Source of the DNA: Meghimatium bilineatum
Lineage: Eukaryota > Mollusca > Gastropoda > Stylommatophora > Philomycidae
Assembly (NCBI GenBank): GCA_034231615.1
Contig: CM067316.1
Span: 66,410,853 to 66,474,852 of the forward strand
DNA length: 64,000 bases
Reading direction: 5' to 3'
A program made the translations under genes and the position numbers. This document shows positions 12,101 through 24,465 of this stretch, one piece after another; the first letter of the stretch is position 1; each line of letters begins with the position of its first letter. The notes beneath the pieces are model-generated. The model was not told where the DNA came from and did not search any database. It saw only the letters and a program-made list of their open reading frames with translations.

Positions 12101-14690
12101 ATACTACTTGGAGATACTACTTGGAGATACTACTTGGAGATACTACTTGGAGATAATATTTGGAGATACTACTTGGAGATACTACATGGAGATACTACTT
12201 GGAGATAATATTTGGAGATACTACTTGGAGATACTACATGGAGATACTACTTGGAGATACTACATGAAGATAATATTTGGAGATACTACATGGAGATAAT
12301 ATTTGGAGATACTACTTGGAGATACTACATGGAGATAATATTTGGAGATACTACTTGGAGATACTACTTGGAGATACTACATGGAGATACTACATGAAGA
12401 TAATATTTGGAGATACTACTTGGAGATACTACATGGAGATACTACTTGGAGATACTACATGGAGATAATATTTGGAGATACTACTTGGAGATACTACATG
12501 GAGATACTACTTGGAGATACTACATGAAGATAATATTTGGAGATACTACATGGAGATAATATTTGGAGATACTACTTGGAGATACTACTTGGAGATACTA
12601 CATGGAGATACTACATGAAGATAATATTTGGAGATACTACTTGGAGATACTACTTGGAGATACTACTTGGAGATACTACATGGAGATAATATTTGGAGAT
12701 ACTACTTGGAGATACTACATGGAGATACTACTTGGAGATACTACATGAAGATAATATTTGGAGATACTACATGAAGATAATATTTGGAGATACTACATGA
12801 AGATAATATTTGGAGATACTACTTGGAGATACTACATGGAGATACTACTTGGAGATACTACATGGAGATAATATTTGGAGATACTACTTGGAGATACTAC
12901 ATGGAGATACTACTTGGAGATACTACATGAAGATAATATTTGGAGATACTACATGGAGATAATATTTGGAGATACTACTTGGAGATACTACTTGGAGATA
13001 CTACATGGAGATACTACATGAAGATAATATTTGGAGATACTACTTGGAGATACTACTTGGAGATACTACATGGAGATACTACATGAAGATAATATTTGGA
13101 GATACTACTTGGAGATACTACATGGAGATACTACTTGGAGATACTACATGAAGATAATATTTGGAGATACTACATGAAGATAATATTTGGAGATACTACT
13201 TGGAGATACTACATGGAGATACTACTTGGAGATAATATTTGGAGATACTACATGAAGATAATATTTGGAGATACTACTTGGAGATAATATTTGGAGATAC
13301 TACTTGGAGATACTACATGGAGATACTACTTGGAGATACTACATGGAGATACTACTTGGAGATACTACATGAAGATAATATTTGGAGATACTACATGGAG
13401 ATAATATTTGGAGATACTACTTGGAGATACTACATGGAGATACTACTTGGAGATAATATTTGGAGATACTACATGAAGATAATATTTGGAGATACTACTT
13501 GGAGATAATATTTGGAGATACTACTTGGAGATACTACTTGGAGATAATATTTGGAGATACTACTTGGAGATACTACATGGAGATACTACTTGGAGATACT
13601 ACTTGGAGATACTACATGGAGATACTACTTGGAGATACTACTTGGAGATACTACTTGGAGATACTACTTGGAGATACTACATGGAGATACTACTTGGAGA
13701 TACTACTTGGAGATACTACATGGAGATACTACTTGGAGATACTACATGGAGATACTACTTGGAGATACTACATGGAGATAATACTTGGAGATAATATTTG
13801 GAGATACTACTTGGAGATACTACATGGAGATACTACTTGGAGATAATATTTGGAGATACTACATGAAGATAATATTTGGAGATACTACTTGGAGATAATA
13901 TTTGGAGATACTACTTGGAGATACTACTTGGAGATAATATTTGGAGATACTACTTGGAGATACTACATGGAGATACTACTTGGAGATACTACTTGGAGAT
14001 ACTACTTGGAGATACTACATGGAGATACTACTTGGAGATACTACTTGGAGATACTACTTGGAGATAATATTTGGAGATACTACTTGGAGATACTACATGG
14101 AGATACTACTTGGAGATACTACTTGGAGATACTACTTGGAGATACTACATGGAGATACTACTTGGAGATACTACTTGGAGATACTACTTGGAGATACTAC
14201 TTGGAGATACTACATGGAGATACTACTTGGAGATACTACATGGAGATAATATTTGGAGATACTACTTGGAGATACTACATGGAGATACTACATGGAGATA
14301 CTACTTGGAGATACTACTTGGAGATACTACATGGAGATAATATTTGGAGATACTACTTGGAGATACTACATGGAGATACTACATGGAGATACTACTTGGA
14401 GATACTACTTGGAGATACTACATGGAGATACTACTTGGAGATACTACTTGGAGATACTACATGGAGATACTACTTGGAGATACTACTTGGAGATAATATT
14501 TGGAGATACTACTTGGAGATACTACATGGAGATACTACTTGGAGATACTACTTGGAGATACTACTTGGAGATACTACTTGAAGATAATATTACTTGCAGA
14601 TACTCGTTACAGATACTACTTGGAGATACTACTTCAAGATAATACTTGGAGATACTACTTGCAGATACTACTTGGAGATGCTACTTGATG
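9191..14690. repeat. Giant 13-bp minisatellite, ~420 copies
   Basis: The basic unit is ggagatactactt. Recurrent variants end in aatattt, actacat or actacgt, or start gcagat or gaagat. The first 450 bp are mostly the basic unit, the middle mixes variants, and the gaagataatattt form is confined to about 12260-13870. Identical variant strings recur 728 bp (56 units) apart, for example from 10033 and 10761, showing block duplication. Thirteen is not a multiple of three, so all frames give the same 13-residue peptide repeat; these ORFs are not genes. Confidence 0.99.
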
Positions 14691-15125
14691 CTAGCAAAAG
14701 TGTGGAAACTGGAGGTGGCAGCTGACACTATAACCTGACCTTCATGAGCCAGTTCACTTGGGCGTAAAATATAAGGCTTGAGTCAAAGAGTGAGACATCA
14801 TTAAAGAGGAGAGTGATTAAACTCAATAATCACTGTCCTGGTTGAAATCGTTTAATCAGCATGCTCAATTTTCACGCCTGCCAAAAAATACAATGTTTGG
14901 AAGACAACATGATAATCAGTGGAGACCATACCGAGGCTATTGTTCAGATATGAATGGACATGTTTCACGGTAGATTAGCGGGGGAAAGGCCTGCAGGCTC
15001 CACATCGGACTCCATTTGTTCCGTCTATGAAATGATTCATCCTTGTGAGACAAGGTGAAGAATTGAAATGTGTAATGATGACGGGCACTATGTGAAGATA
15101 CTGTACTCACAAATCAGATATTAAG
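14691..15125. other. Unique intron-4 island
   Basis: 435 bp with no tandem structure, no long open frame and no transposon motif, between two long arrays. It could be a regulatory island; there is no direct evidence of function. Confidence 0.4.
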
Positions 15126-16108
15126 TAATGCCTAAGTATTGTCTACTGACTAAGTCTTCTCTACTGAATAAGTATTGTCTACGGAATACGTCGTATATAC
15201 TGAATAAATCTTGTCTACTGAATACGTCGTATCTACTGAATACGTCTTGTCTACTGAATACATCTTATCTACTGAATAAATCTTGTCTACTGAATAAATC
15301 TTGTCTACTGGATATGTCACATCTACTAAGTTTCGTCTAGTAAGTTTTGTCTACTGAGTAAATTTCATCTACTAAGTCACATTTACTTACTAAGTATCTA
15401 AGCCTCGTCTACTAAGTTTTGTCTACTGAATATGTTTCATCTGTTGACTAAGTCTCGTCTACTGACTAAACGTTGTGTCTACTAAATATGTCTTGTTAAA
15501 AGTCTCATCTACTGACTAAACGTTGTGTCTACTAAATATGTCTTCTTAAAAGTCTCATCTACTGACTAAACGTTGTGTCTACTAAATATGTCTTGTTAAA
15601 AGTCTCGACTACTGACTAAACGTTGTGTCTACTAAATATGTCTTGTTAAAAGTCTCGACTACTGACTAATTCTCCTCTTCTAAGTCTTGTCTACCAAACA
15701 AAGCTTGTCTACTGACTAAATATCGTCTACTGACTAACTTTCTCTACTGATCAAGTCTCATCTATTGATCAAGTCTCGTCTATTGACCAAGTCTCGTCTA
15801 CCAAATAAGTTTCATTTAACTGTCTAAATATCGTCTACTGATTAATTCTCCACTACAGATCAAGTCCCTCTACTAAGTTACAATTACTGACAAATTTTCC
15901 ACTCCCATTTCTCCACTGCTGACCAGTTCTCCACTATTGACAATGCCCTCTCTACTGACCAAGTCCTCTCTACTGATAAAGTATATACTAATGACCAAGT
16001 ATCCTTCACTGACTAAATTTTCTCTACTAAGTCTCCTCTACTGACTATGACTCCTCTTTTGATAAAGTTTCTATTGCTAACTAATTTTCCTTTAATGACC
16101 AAGTATCT
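15126..16108. repeat. Degenerate ctactgactaagt repeats
   Basis: Loose 15-18 bp units (for example ctactgaataaatcttgt). Within it, 15440-15670 is a cleaner 50-bp array of about four copies carrying gactaaacgttgtgtctact. It appears to be an old relative of the 36-bp array that follows. Confidence 0.85.
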
Positions 16109-17240
16109 AACACCGACTAAGAGCCCTCTGTTGACTAAGCCCCCTGTTCCGACTAAGTGCCCTCTGTAGACTAAGACCATGTACCGACTAAGTGCCCTCT
16201 GTTGACTAAGCCCCCTGTACCGACTAAGTGCCCTCTGTTGACTAAGCCCCCTGTACCGACTAAGTGCCCTCTGTAGACTAAGATCCTGTACCGACTAAGT
16301 GCCCTCTGTTGACTATGCCCCCTGTACCGACTAAGTGCCCTCTGTTGACTAAGCCCCCTGTACCGACTAAGTGCCCTCTGTTGACTAAGCCCCCGTACCG
16401 ACTAAGTGCCCTCTGTTGACTAAGCCCCCTGTACCGACTAAGTGCCCTCTGTTGACTAAGCCCCCTGTACCGACTGAGTGCCCTCTGTTGACTAAGCCCC
16501 CTGTACCGACTAAGTGCCCTCTGTTGACTAAGCCCCCTGTACCGACTAAGTGCCCTCTGTTGACTAAGCCCCCTGTACCGACTAAGTGCCCTCTGTAGAC
16601 TAAGACCATGTACCGACTAAGTGCCCTCTGTTGACTAAGCCCCCTGTACCGACTAATTGCCCTCTGTTGACTAAGCCCCCTGTAACGACTAAGTGCCCTC
16701 TGTAGACTAAGACCATGTACCGACTAAGTGCCCTCTGTTGACTAAGTCCCCTGTACCGAATACGTGCCCTCTGTTGACTAAGCCCCCTGTACCGACTAAG
16801 TGCCCTCTGTTGACTAAGCCCCCTGTACCGACTAAGTGCCCTCTGTAGACTAAGATCCTGTACCGACTAAGTGCCCTCTGGTGACTAATCTCCCTGTACC
16901 GACTAAGTGCCCTCTGTTGACTAAGCCCCTGTACCGACTAAGTGCCCTCTGTTGACTAAGCCCCTGTACCGACTAAGTGCCCTCTGTTGACTAATTCCCC
17001 TGTACCGACTAAGTGCCCTCTGTTGACTAAGCCCATGTACCGACTAAGTGCCCTCTGTTGACTAATCCCCCTGTACCGATTGTGCCCTCTGTTGACTAAG
17101 CCCCTGTACCGATTGTGCCCTCTGTTGACTAAGCCCCTGTACCGATTAAGTGCCCTTTGTTTACTAAGTCCCCTCTACCGACTAAGTGCCCTTTTTTGAC
17201 TAAGCTCCCCCTTTACCAACTACGTGCCCTCTGCTGACTA
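16109..17240. repeat. Minisatellite, 36 bp x ~31
   Basis: Units ccgactaagtgccctctgtt plus gactaagccccctgta. Each unit holds two gactaag boxes, suggesting an ancestral 18-bp repeat. A tgtagactaagacc variant unit recurs several times, suggesting block duplications. Confidence 0.97.
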
Positions 17241-17334
17241 AAACTCCTCTACTAAGTCTCTTTTATTAACTAGATCTCCTCTACTGATTAAGTCCCCTCC
17301 AGTGACTGTCTCGTTTACTGACTAAATCTCCACT

Positions 17335-17945
17335 TCTTACTTCTTCTTGTTTCCTTCCTCTTTTACCCTTTACGGATGTCGATGGAGATACAATGTTCTT
17401 GTTCTCGCTTTTCTGGCAGCTTCAGATAATGTTATTTGGTGTTCGTGTAATATCTCTTTGATGTTGTCGATCCAGCATACTCTAGGTCTACCCCTGGCTC
17501 TTCTTTCTGCTTCTCCTCTCTTCATATATTTATAAACTAATGAATCACACGACATTCGTTCCAAGATGACCAAACCATTGTATCTGTTGGTTTTGTATGT
17601 ATTGTAGAATTGATATGACACCCTGTCTTTCTCTTATGACCTCGTTTCTAATTATGTGTCTTCTGGTCACTCCTGTGGCTTTTCTCAGACATCTCATCTC
17701 TGTTGTAACCAGTTGTCCCTTATATTTTGTTATTAAGGACCATGTTTGACATTGGTTGCACAGGGTTGGAATGAAGATACTTTGGATAAGATGTTTTTTT
17801 GTTGTCATTGGTAGCATTTTGTGTGGCAATAAAGGGGATAATTGACCCAGTATATGATTCGCTTTGTTACAACGAATGTCTATTTCGGCGTCCATCTTTC
17901 CATCTGAAGAGAATGTTACGCCTAAGTATTTGAAGGTGTTGGTTC
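17335..17945 (-). mobile_element. LINE D-like fragment, C-terminal part, inserted in the gactaag array
   Basis: The minus strand reads NTFKYLGVTFSSDGKMDAEI, then QSIFIPTLCNQCQTW, LVTTEMRCLRKATGVTR and ILQYIQNQQIQWFGHL, and in another frame RARGRPRVCWIDNIKE. It is related to LINE D at 1456 and 29365 but more diverged. Gactaag-type repeats lie on both sides. A short ttcttac occurs at both edges and may be a target-site duplication. Confidence 0.83.
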
Positions 17946-18109
17946 TTACTAAATCTCTTTTACTGACTAACTGCCAATTACTGAAAACTTATCCATTACT
18001 AAGTACCCACTACTGACTGTCTGTACACCAGTGACTAACTGTCCATTATTGAATAATTGTTCAACATTGAACATCTCCACTTCCCATATGTGATCTGCTT
18101 GCCGTTCCG
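17946..18109. repeat. Remnant of the ctactgacta array
   Basis: A few decayed tactgacta units continue the array seen before 17335, on the far side of the LINE D insertion. Confidence 0.6.
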
Positions 18110-19055
18110 TAAACCATCTAAAAGCTCAGTGTCCCAGTCATTTGCTGATTACGCGATCTTCTGATCTTACTGGAGTGAGAGCACTTTCTCCCATCACATC
18201 TAGTCACTCTCATTTCTATTATTCTCTGAATACGTACATTGTCTCGTTCGACCTCCTTCTCGTCTTCTTGTCGGGTGTCAATGACTGTTTTAATCAAATC
18301 AGTCCTGTCTCTTCTTATCTCGGTTCCGTTCACCATGGCATTACCAGCCAACACATCGGCTCTTTAGTTTCCCCTAACTCTAGCATGACCTGGATAGTAG
18401 ATCCATGTAAATATCTACACGTTGTTGAGCAGTGACCCATTCAGTTCTGATCATATACATTTCAATCTTGCGCAGCATACTTTGAGAGTCCGATAGAATC
18501 ACTGAGTCTGTTGGTGGTTGCGTCGCCAGTCAAGTGAGAGCTGCTGTCACCACTTCTATTTCCATTCTCATACTCGATGTTGTAGTGGGGTACACAGTTG
18601 ACTTCTCAACTGATTTCTTGCCATTGTGGTGGACCACGAAATCCCAACCACACTTTCTTGTTTCTTGTGTTACTGAGCTGTCTGTGTAAATTATTGTACC
18701 ATGTGGCTTCGAGTGCTGCAATATTAGTGGTTTTTCCCTCTGTTCTGTTGACAGCTCAGTCGCGGTACTCTCTTCCCATCTGTATCACAACTGTTGTCAA
18801 TAACTTTCTCTCTTTGCCAAATGTCACCAACTCACAGCCTCTTCCCACTTCCTCCAGCTCACAAACTCTGAGTAGGGTATCTTCTGCTTCTGCCATCCAT
18901 GACCTACCTCTCTTCATACACCTTCCTTTTGTGTTATCTAGAGATTGGTGTAGGAGGTGATGATCATTATTGGCAACCTTGATGTATTCTTTAACCAGAG
19001 CTATTTTATGTCTTACGTTGATGCTTGGTAAGTCTAGGAGAAACCTCATGGTCAT
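18110..19055 (-). mobile_element. LINE E fragment 1: RT end and RNase H
   Basis: Minus frames read MRFLLDLPSINVRHKIALVK and KGRCMKRGRSWMAEAED, then an RNase H start (IIYTDSSVTQETRKCGW), TSSMRMEIEVVTAALT and SDSQSMLRKI. The end (near 18340) resembles an RNase H tail (VLAGNA). Several frame changes and stops show it is dead. RNase H marks LINE clades other than RTE. Confidence 0.8.
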
Positions 19056-19780
19056 GATAAGTGGATATATTGGAGAGAGAGTTCAAAACGAGGCCATGAG
19101 AGCTGTCCTAGGATGCACAAAACTAATGCCCCAAGACTGACTAAAGCTCCAATAATGACTGTCAAACCAAGTTCCCTTATTCTAGTCATGGAACAAGAGC
19201 CATCGTCACTTTTACAATCATTTGTTCGTGAGTTTTTCCGTAGGGCGTTCAAAATGTCTGCCCGATCCATCGCTCCACCAACAGCCGTAGTAGCAGCGTG
19301 GCCGGCCAACCTATCCGCTCTCTCATTACCTCGGACTCCCGTATGTCCCGACACAAAAATAAAAGTCACTCTACGCACACATGATTTATTCACTGCATGC
19401 AGCCACAGTTCCCGAACAGGTGGGGTACCCGCCTGAACTTTGAAAATCATGCTCATGGAGTCACTGAGTATACAGGCATGCTCACAGACAGTCTGTGAGC
19501 ACACCCATTTCAAAGCTTTGGTTACTGCCAGAATCTCCATTGTCATGCTGCTTGTCGTCTGAGCGAATGCACCCCTTTCCTCTCTGATGGTCTCCCCCCA
19601 CATTTGAGCTGTGACGGCCCAGGCACTCCTGATGTGTCTCTCAACCGACCCATCTGTATATATAGTGATATCCCCCTTCCCTGGAATTCTCACCGAGCAC
19701 TTCCGACTCGACCACTGTCTAACACCATTCCCTGCACTCTCTATTGAGTGTTATTAATCCTTTAAACTTATTATTTTATA
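19056..19780 (-). mobile_element. LINE E fragment 2: RNase H domain with catalytic residues kept
   Basis: An open frame reads ITIYTDGSVERHIRSAWAV, TSSMTMEILAVTKALKW, ACILSDSMSMIFKV, then FIFVSGHTGVRGNERADRLA. The four acidic positions expected for RNase H (D, E, D, D) are all present. Upstream of it is a short linker (REC.EW-like) but no RT core. It sits head-to-tail with fragments 1 and 3. Confidence 0.87.
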
Positions 19781-19948
19781 TTCTGTACAGTACACAGCTC
19801 TGGGCTTCTTATGTATTGGTATGAATATTGATGATGTTAGGTCTTTAGGTATCTGAACTGTTTCATATATGTCATTGCAAAGTTCCGTGATAGTTTCCAC
19901 ACCAATGCCGTGTCTTGTTGTATTGTCTCTCTATGTACAGTTAGTTAG
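19781..19948 (-). mobile_element. LINE C fragment: pre-RT segment
   Basis: The minus strand reads GIGVETITELCNDIYETVQI then PKDLTSSIFIPIHKK and YKIISLK. This is the stretch leading into the RT domain of LINE C (compare PLPKKG...ISL at 43130). It lies between two LINE E fragments, so one inserted into the other. Confidence 0.6.
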
Positions 19949-20975
19949 TTATCGGATCATCATCACTGCAAACTGGAGCATCCATAGTTGCTACGATCTT
20001 TCCCTGAGTGTACCCCACATTATACTTCTGCTGACAGTACCGGCTCTATGCTGGTTGACCATTATTCTTCTGCGCCCTCCAAAATGTTCACTTCTAGCAA
20101 CACCACACTTCAAACCTTGATCTTTAATCCTGAACATTGAAAAGGAATCATCCTCCACACTAGTCTTACCCTCCCCATCGTCCTGTGCCAGAATCACGCA
20201 TGACGCCAGTTGTTCTGCTCTTTCATTGCCTCGAACACCCACATGTCCCGGCACGAAAATAAATGTAACCACTTTCATCCTCGCCCTTCTCAAGATCTCA
20301 ATCCACTGTTCGCGAACGAGACCCACTTGTACTTTCCTAATCATACTCATAGAGTCACTTAAGATGCAGACCTGCGTTACCTTCGGAGTGCCTACCCACT
20401 CAAATGCCCTGGTCACCGCCATAAACATCATGGTCATACTACTCGTAGTAACAGTAAAAGCCCCACTCTCCTCCCTGATTGTTTTACCTGCGCACTGAGC
20501 TGTGAAGGCCCAAGCACTGCGAACATGCCTAATCACAGATCCATCAGTGTATATATAATCACATCCCCCTCTTTGGTATTCTCACTGATTAAAGCCTGCA
20601 CCTCTTGCTCCACAGCTGTGGGACACCATTCACTGTATTCCCTGCTAAGTGATATTACTACTCTCAAACAAGTTTCGAAATCTGTGGGTAGACATCCATT
20701 CCGCACTTGCTGCCACATCCTGCAATCTGCACACGCTTTGTATGACATTTTCAGCATGTCCCATCCACGACCTCCCTCTCTTGAATCTGCTGCCTTTAAC
20801 TTTCTGTATTTCGGAATGCAACGGGTGTTCCTTATCTGCATGCATGAAGTACGCCCGTGCACAGCAATACTGTAATCTGTGCTCAGCTGTTGGACAGTCA
20901 AGTAGGTTTCCTTAAACGGGCTAAGGAAAAAGCGGATGTAATTGTTCAGACTAGGTAACATAAATTAGCACCGGG
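19949..20975 (-). mobile_element. LINE E fragment 3: RT end and RNase H
   Basis: From the high end it reads SRFKRGRSWMGHAENVIQS and EVQALISENTKEGDVIIYT, then RHVRSAWAFTAQCAGKTIRE, TSSMTMMFMAV, CILSDSMSMIRKV and FIFVPGHVGVRGNERAEQLA. Two of the four RNase H acidic positions are altered (E to M, last D to E). The C-terminal tail includes MVNQHRAGTVSRSIMWGTLR. Confidence 0.87.
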
Positions 20976-21180
20976 CGGAGTACATATGAGACAACCCAGG
21001 TACAATTAAAACAATCCTCTATGACTTGTGAGCCTATTTGAACAGTTACAGACATCATGCCATGACATAAGTACAGCTACAGACATCATGACATCAGTAA
21101 AGTCACAGACATCGTGACATGATATGAGTACAGTGACAAACATCTTGATGTCAGTACAGTTGACGATGAACCTTCGTTGC
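20976..21180. repeat. Left remnant of the 26-bp cagacatcatgacatcagta array
   Basis: Decayed units (acagacatcatgacatcagt, acagacatcgtgacatgata) match the array at 24466-25235, so LINE B at 21181-24465 appears to have inserted into one array. Confidence 0.75.
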
Positions 21181-24100
21181 AAGCGAAGATAAGTAAGTAT
21201 AGCATGAAAAACAATAAAAATGTGGTGAACAAGTAGAAAAAAAAACCATTTGTCATTAACTAATTTGGTTTGTCAGTTCGTACATGCCCGATGAGTCCGT
21301 ATCGTGCACAGAAAGTTCTACTGCAGTGCATGCAGGAGTACTGAGGGCAGGGCATGCAGGAGTACTGAGGGCAGTGCATGCAGGAGTACTGAGGGCAGTG
21401 CATGCAGGAGTACTGAGGGCAGTGCATGCATGAGTACTGAGGGCAGTGCATGCAGGAGTACTGAGGGCAGTGCATGCATGAGTACTGAGGGCAGTGCATG
21501 CAGGAGTACTGAGGGCAGTGCATGCATGAGTACTGAGGGCAGTGCATGCATGAGTACTGAGGGCAGTGCATGCAGGAGTACTGAGGGCAGTGCATGTATG
21601 AGTACTGAGGGCAGTGCATGCAGGAGTACTGAGGGCAGTGATTGCATGAGTACTGAGGGCAGTGCATGCAGGAGTACTGAGGGCAGTGCATGCAGGAGTA
21701 CTGAGGGCAGTGCATGCAGGAGTACTGAGGGCAATGCATGCATGAGTACTGAGGGCAGTGCATGCATGAGTACTGAGGGCAGTGCATGCATGAGTACTGA
21801 GGGCAGTGCATGCAGGAGTACTGAGGGCAGTGCATGCATGAGTACTGAGGGCAGTGCATGCAGGAGTACTGAGGGCAGTGCATGTATGAGTACTGAGGGC
21901 AGTGCATGCAGGAGTACTGAGGGCAGTGCATGTATGAGTACTGAGGGCAGTGCATGCAGGAGTACTGAGGGCAGTGCATGCAGGAGTACTGAGGGCAGTG
22001 CATGCAGGAGTACTGAGGGCAATGCATGCATGCGTACTGAGGGCAGTGCATGCATGAGTACTGAGGGCAGTGCATGCAGGAGTACTGAGGGCAGTGCATG
22101 CAGGAGTACTGAGGGCAGTGCATGCATGAGTACTGAGGGCAGTGCATGCAGGAGTACTGAGGGCAGTTCATGCATGAGTACTGAGGGCAGTGCATGCAGG
22201 AGTACTGAGGGCAGTGCATGCAGGATTACTGAGGGCAGTGCATGCAGGAGTACTGAGGGCAGTGCATGCAGGAGTACTGAGGGCAGTGCATGCAGGAGTA
22301 CTGAGGGCAGTGCATGCATGAGTACTGAGGGCAGTGCATGCAGGAGTACTGAGGGCAGTGCATGCATGAGTACTGAGGGCAGTGCATGCAGGAGTACTGA
22401 GGGCAGTGCATGCAGGAGTACTGAGGGCAGTGCATGCATGAGTACTGAGGGCAGTGCATGCAGGAGTACTGAGGGCAGTGCATGCAGGAGTACTGAGGGC
22501 AGTGCATGCAGGAGTACTGACGGCAGTGCATGCAGGAGTACTGAGGGCAGTGCATGCAGGAGTACTGACGGCAGTGCATGCAGGAGTACTGAGGGCAGTG
22601 CATGCAGGAGTACTGAGGGCAGTGCATGCATGAGTACTGAGGGCAGTGCATGCAGGAGTACTGAGGGCATTGCATGCAGGAGTACTGAGGGCAGTGCATG
22701 CAGGAGTACTGACGGCAGTGCATGCAGGAGTACTGAGGGCAGTGCATGCAGGAGTACTGAGGGCAGTGCATGCAGGAGTACTGAGGGCAGTGCATGCAGG
22801 AGTACTGAGGGCAGTGCATACAGGAGTACTGAGGGCAGTGCATGCAGGAGTACTGAGGGCAGTGCATGCAGGAGTACTGAGGGCAGTGCATGCAGGAGTA
22901 CTGAGGGCAGTGCATGCATGAGTACTGAGGGCAGTGCATGCAGGAGTACTGAGGGCAGTGCATGCAGGATTACTGAGGGCAGTGCATGCAGGAGTACTGA
23001 GGGCAGTGCATGCAGGAGTACTGAGGGCAGTGCATGCAGGAGTACTGAGGGCAGTGCATGCAGGAGTACTGAGGGTTCGGCGTAGGGAGATTTTCGGATT
23101 TTTTCTTTCGTTTCCGTCTCCTAGGAACTAGGATCGATGCTGCAGTGCTGGAGAGAGTTCTTTAGGTGATTCTTGAAGCTCTTTTTCTGCCCTCCGCTTG
23201 AACGTTTTCCATCGCACAGCTCCCCATAGAATAATCTATTTGGAAGGCGCTTGTCTGACATACGGACGATATGGCTAGTCCAGCGGAGTTGGGACCTAGT
23301 CAGCAGGGTATGGATGCTTTGCCCACGTGACTTAAAGAATTTCCGTGTCTGGTACACGATCCTGCTAACGTACTCCCTTGAGGTTTCTTAGGTACCGAAG
23401 GTAGAAAGAGTTAAGCTGTCGAGAGTGTCTCGCATAGACAGTCCAGCAAGACGCAGCATAAAGCAGTGTTGGTAGAACCACTGCGCGGTACACGTCCAAC
23501 TTCAAACTGAGACCACGCTTGATCCAGACTGAACCTAGTCAATTATCGTATTTTGCGATAGGCTGCCAAGATAGGCCTATACAAACTTATTGGCAGTTTT
23601 AAGTTTCTATCCCTTTACTGTGATTACTGGACACCTGGCGCTGGTTGATATATTACTAATGTCATCGCAGTGCTGATGGCGAGACCGAATGCATCACAGG
23701 CCAAAGAAAAGAGGTCCATGCTGTCCTGCATATCTTTCAGATTGTTGGCGTTGAGTGCAGAATCGTCGACGAACAAGAGGTCGCGAACAATGTCCGTCTT
23801 AGTTTTGATCTTGACCCTTAATCTACTAAGAATGAATTGCTCTCGTCAGCTCGAAGGCAAAAGCAGATTCTGCAGTGTTATTCTGGAATACATCATTTAA
23901 CATGGCAGAGAACATCATGCTGAAGAACGTCAGAACCAGGACAAAACCCTGTTTGACACCGTTAGTTACTGGAAATAGGTTTGAGTATGCGCCATCATCT
24001 TGCACACAGGCTGTCATACCATCATGGAAATGGCGAACCATGTTGGTGAATTTTCGGGGCATCCAAATTTGGACATGATCTTCAATAATGCTTCGCAATT

Positions 24101-24465
24101 TATAGTGTCGAATGCCTTAGTTAGGTCGAAAAATATGGTGTAGAGACCAATGTTCGGTTTGTGACACTTGTCTTGTTGTTGTCTGGCAGTGAATATCATG
24201 TCCACAGTACCTCTACCTTGTCATAAGTTACATTGGCTCTCTGGGAGGAGACCCGCCCAAGATAGGCTTGCAGTCTATTTAGCAGGACTCTCACCAAGAT
24301 CTTGTCTGCTATAGAGAGCAGGGATATACCTCGGTGGTTGTCGCAAGCTAGGCGATTTCCTTTTCTCTTGTATAGATATATGTTGGAAGAATCCTTACAG
24401 TCTTTTGGTATCTCTTCCAGGTTCCACATCGTCGGGAACAGTTCTATGAGTTTAGCAGTCGTAAC
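21181..24465 (-). mobile_element. LINE B, RT to zinc-knuckle end, interrupted by its own 24-bp array
   Basis: Minus frames read LIELFPTMWNLEEIPKDCKD, LYKRKGNRLACDNHRGISLL, IFFDLTKAFDTINCEAL, FHDGMTACVQDDGAYSN, VTNGVKQGFVL, LLFVDDSALNA, then LLTRSQLRWTSHIVRMSDKR and LFYGELCDGKRSSGGQKK. After the 24-bp array it resumes with CMHCSRTFCARYGLIGHVRT, the C-terminal zinc-knuckle-like end of this family. There are several frameshifts and stops. A region between the RT active site and LLTRSQ is missing or unrecognisable. Clade not assigned. Confidence 0.88.
21326..23074. repeat. 24-bp minisatellite inside LINE B, ~73 copies
   Basis: Unit gcatgcaggagtactgaggg plus cagt. Most variation is caggag versus catgag, plus a rarer ctgacgg form. 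As 24 is a multiple of three, several frames are open for the full length (up to 593 codons); the LINE-sense frame reads CMHCPQYS repeats leading into the real LINE end CMHCSRTF. It is an expanded piece of LINE sequence, not an independent gene. Confidence 0.98.

Noticed and set aside
9196-14688. Many overlapping ORFs reading LEILLGDTTWRYY
   Set aside because: The 13-bp unit gives the same peptide in all three forward frames. Not a protein family.
21304-23085. 593-codon open frame (SACRSTEG repeats) and long minus-strand frames over the same span
   Set aside because: All come from a 24-bp repeat whose length is a multiple of three, so several frames are open at once. No unique coding sequence flanks it on the plus strand.
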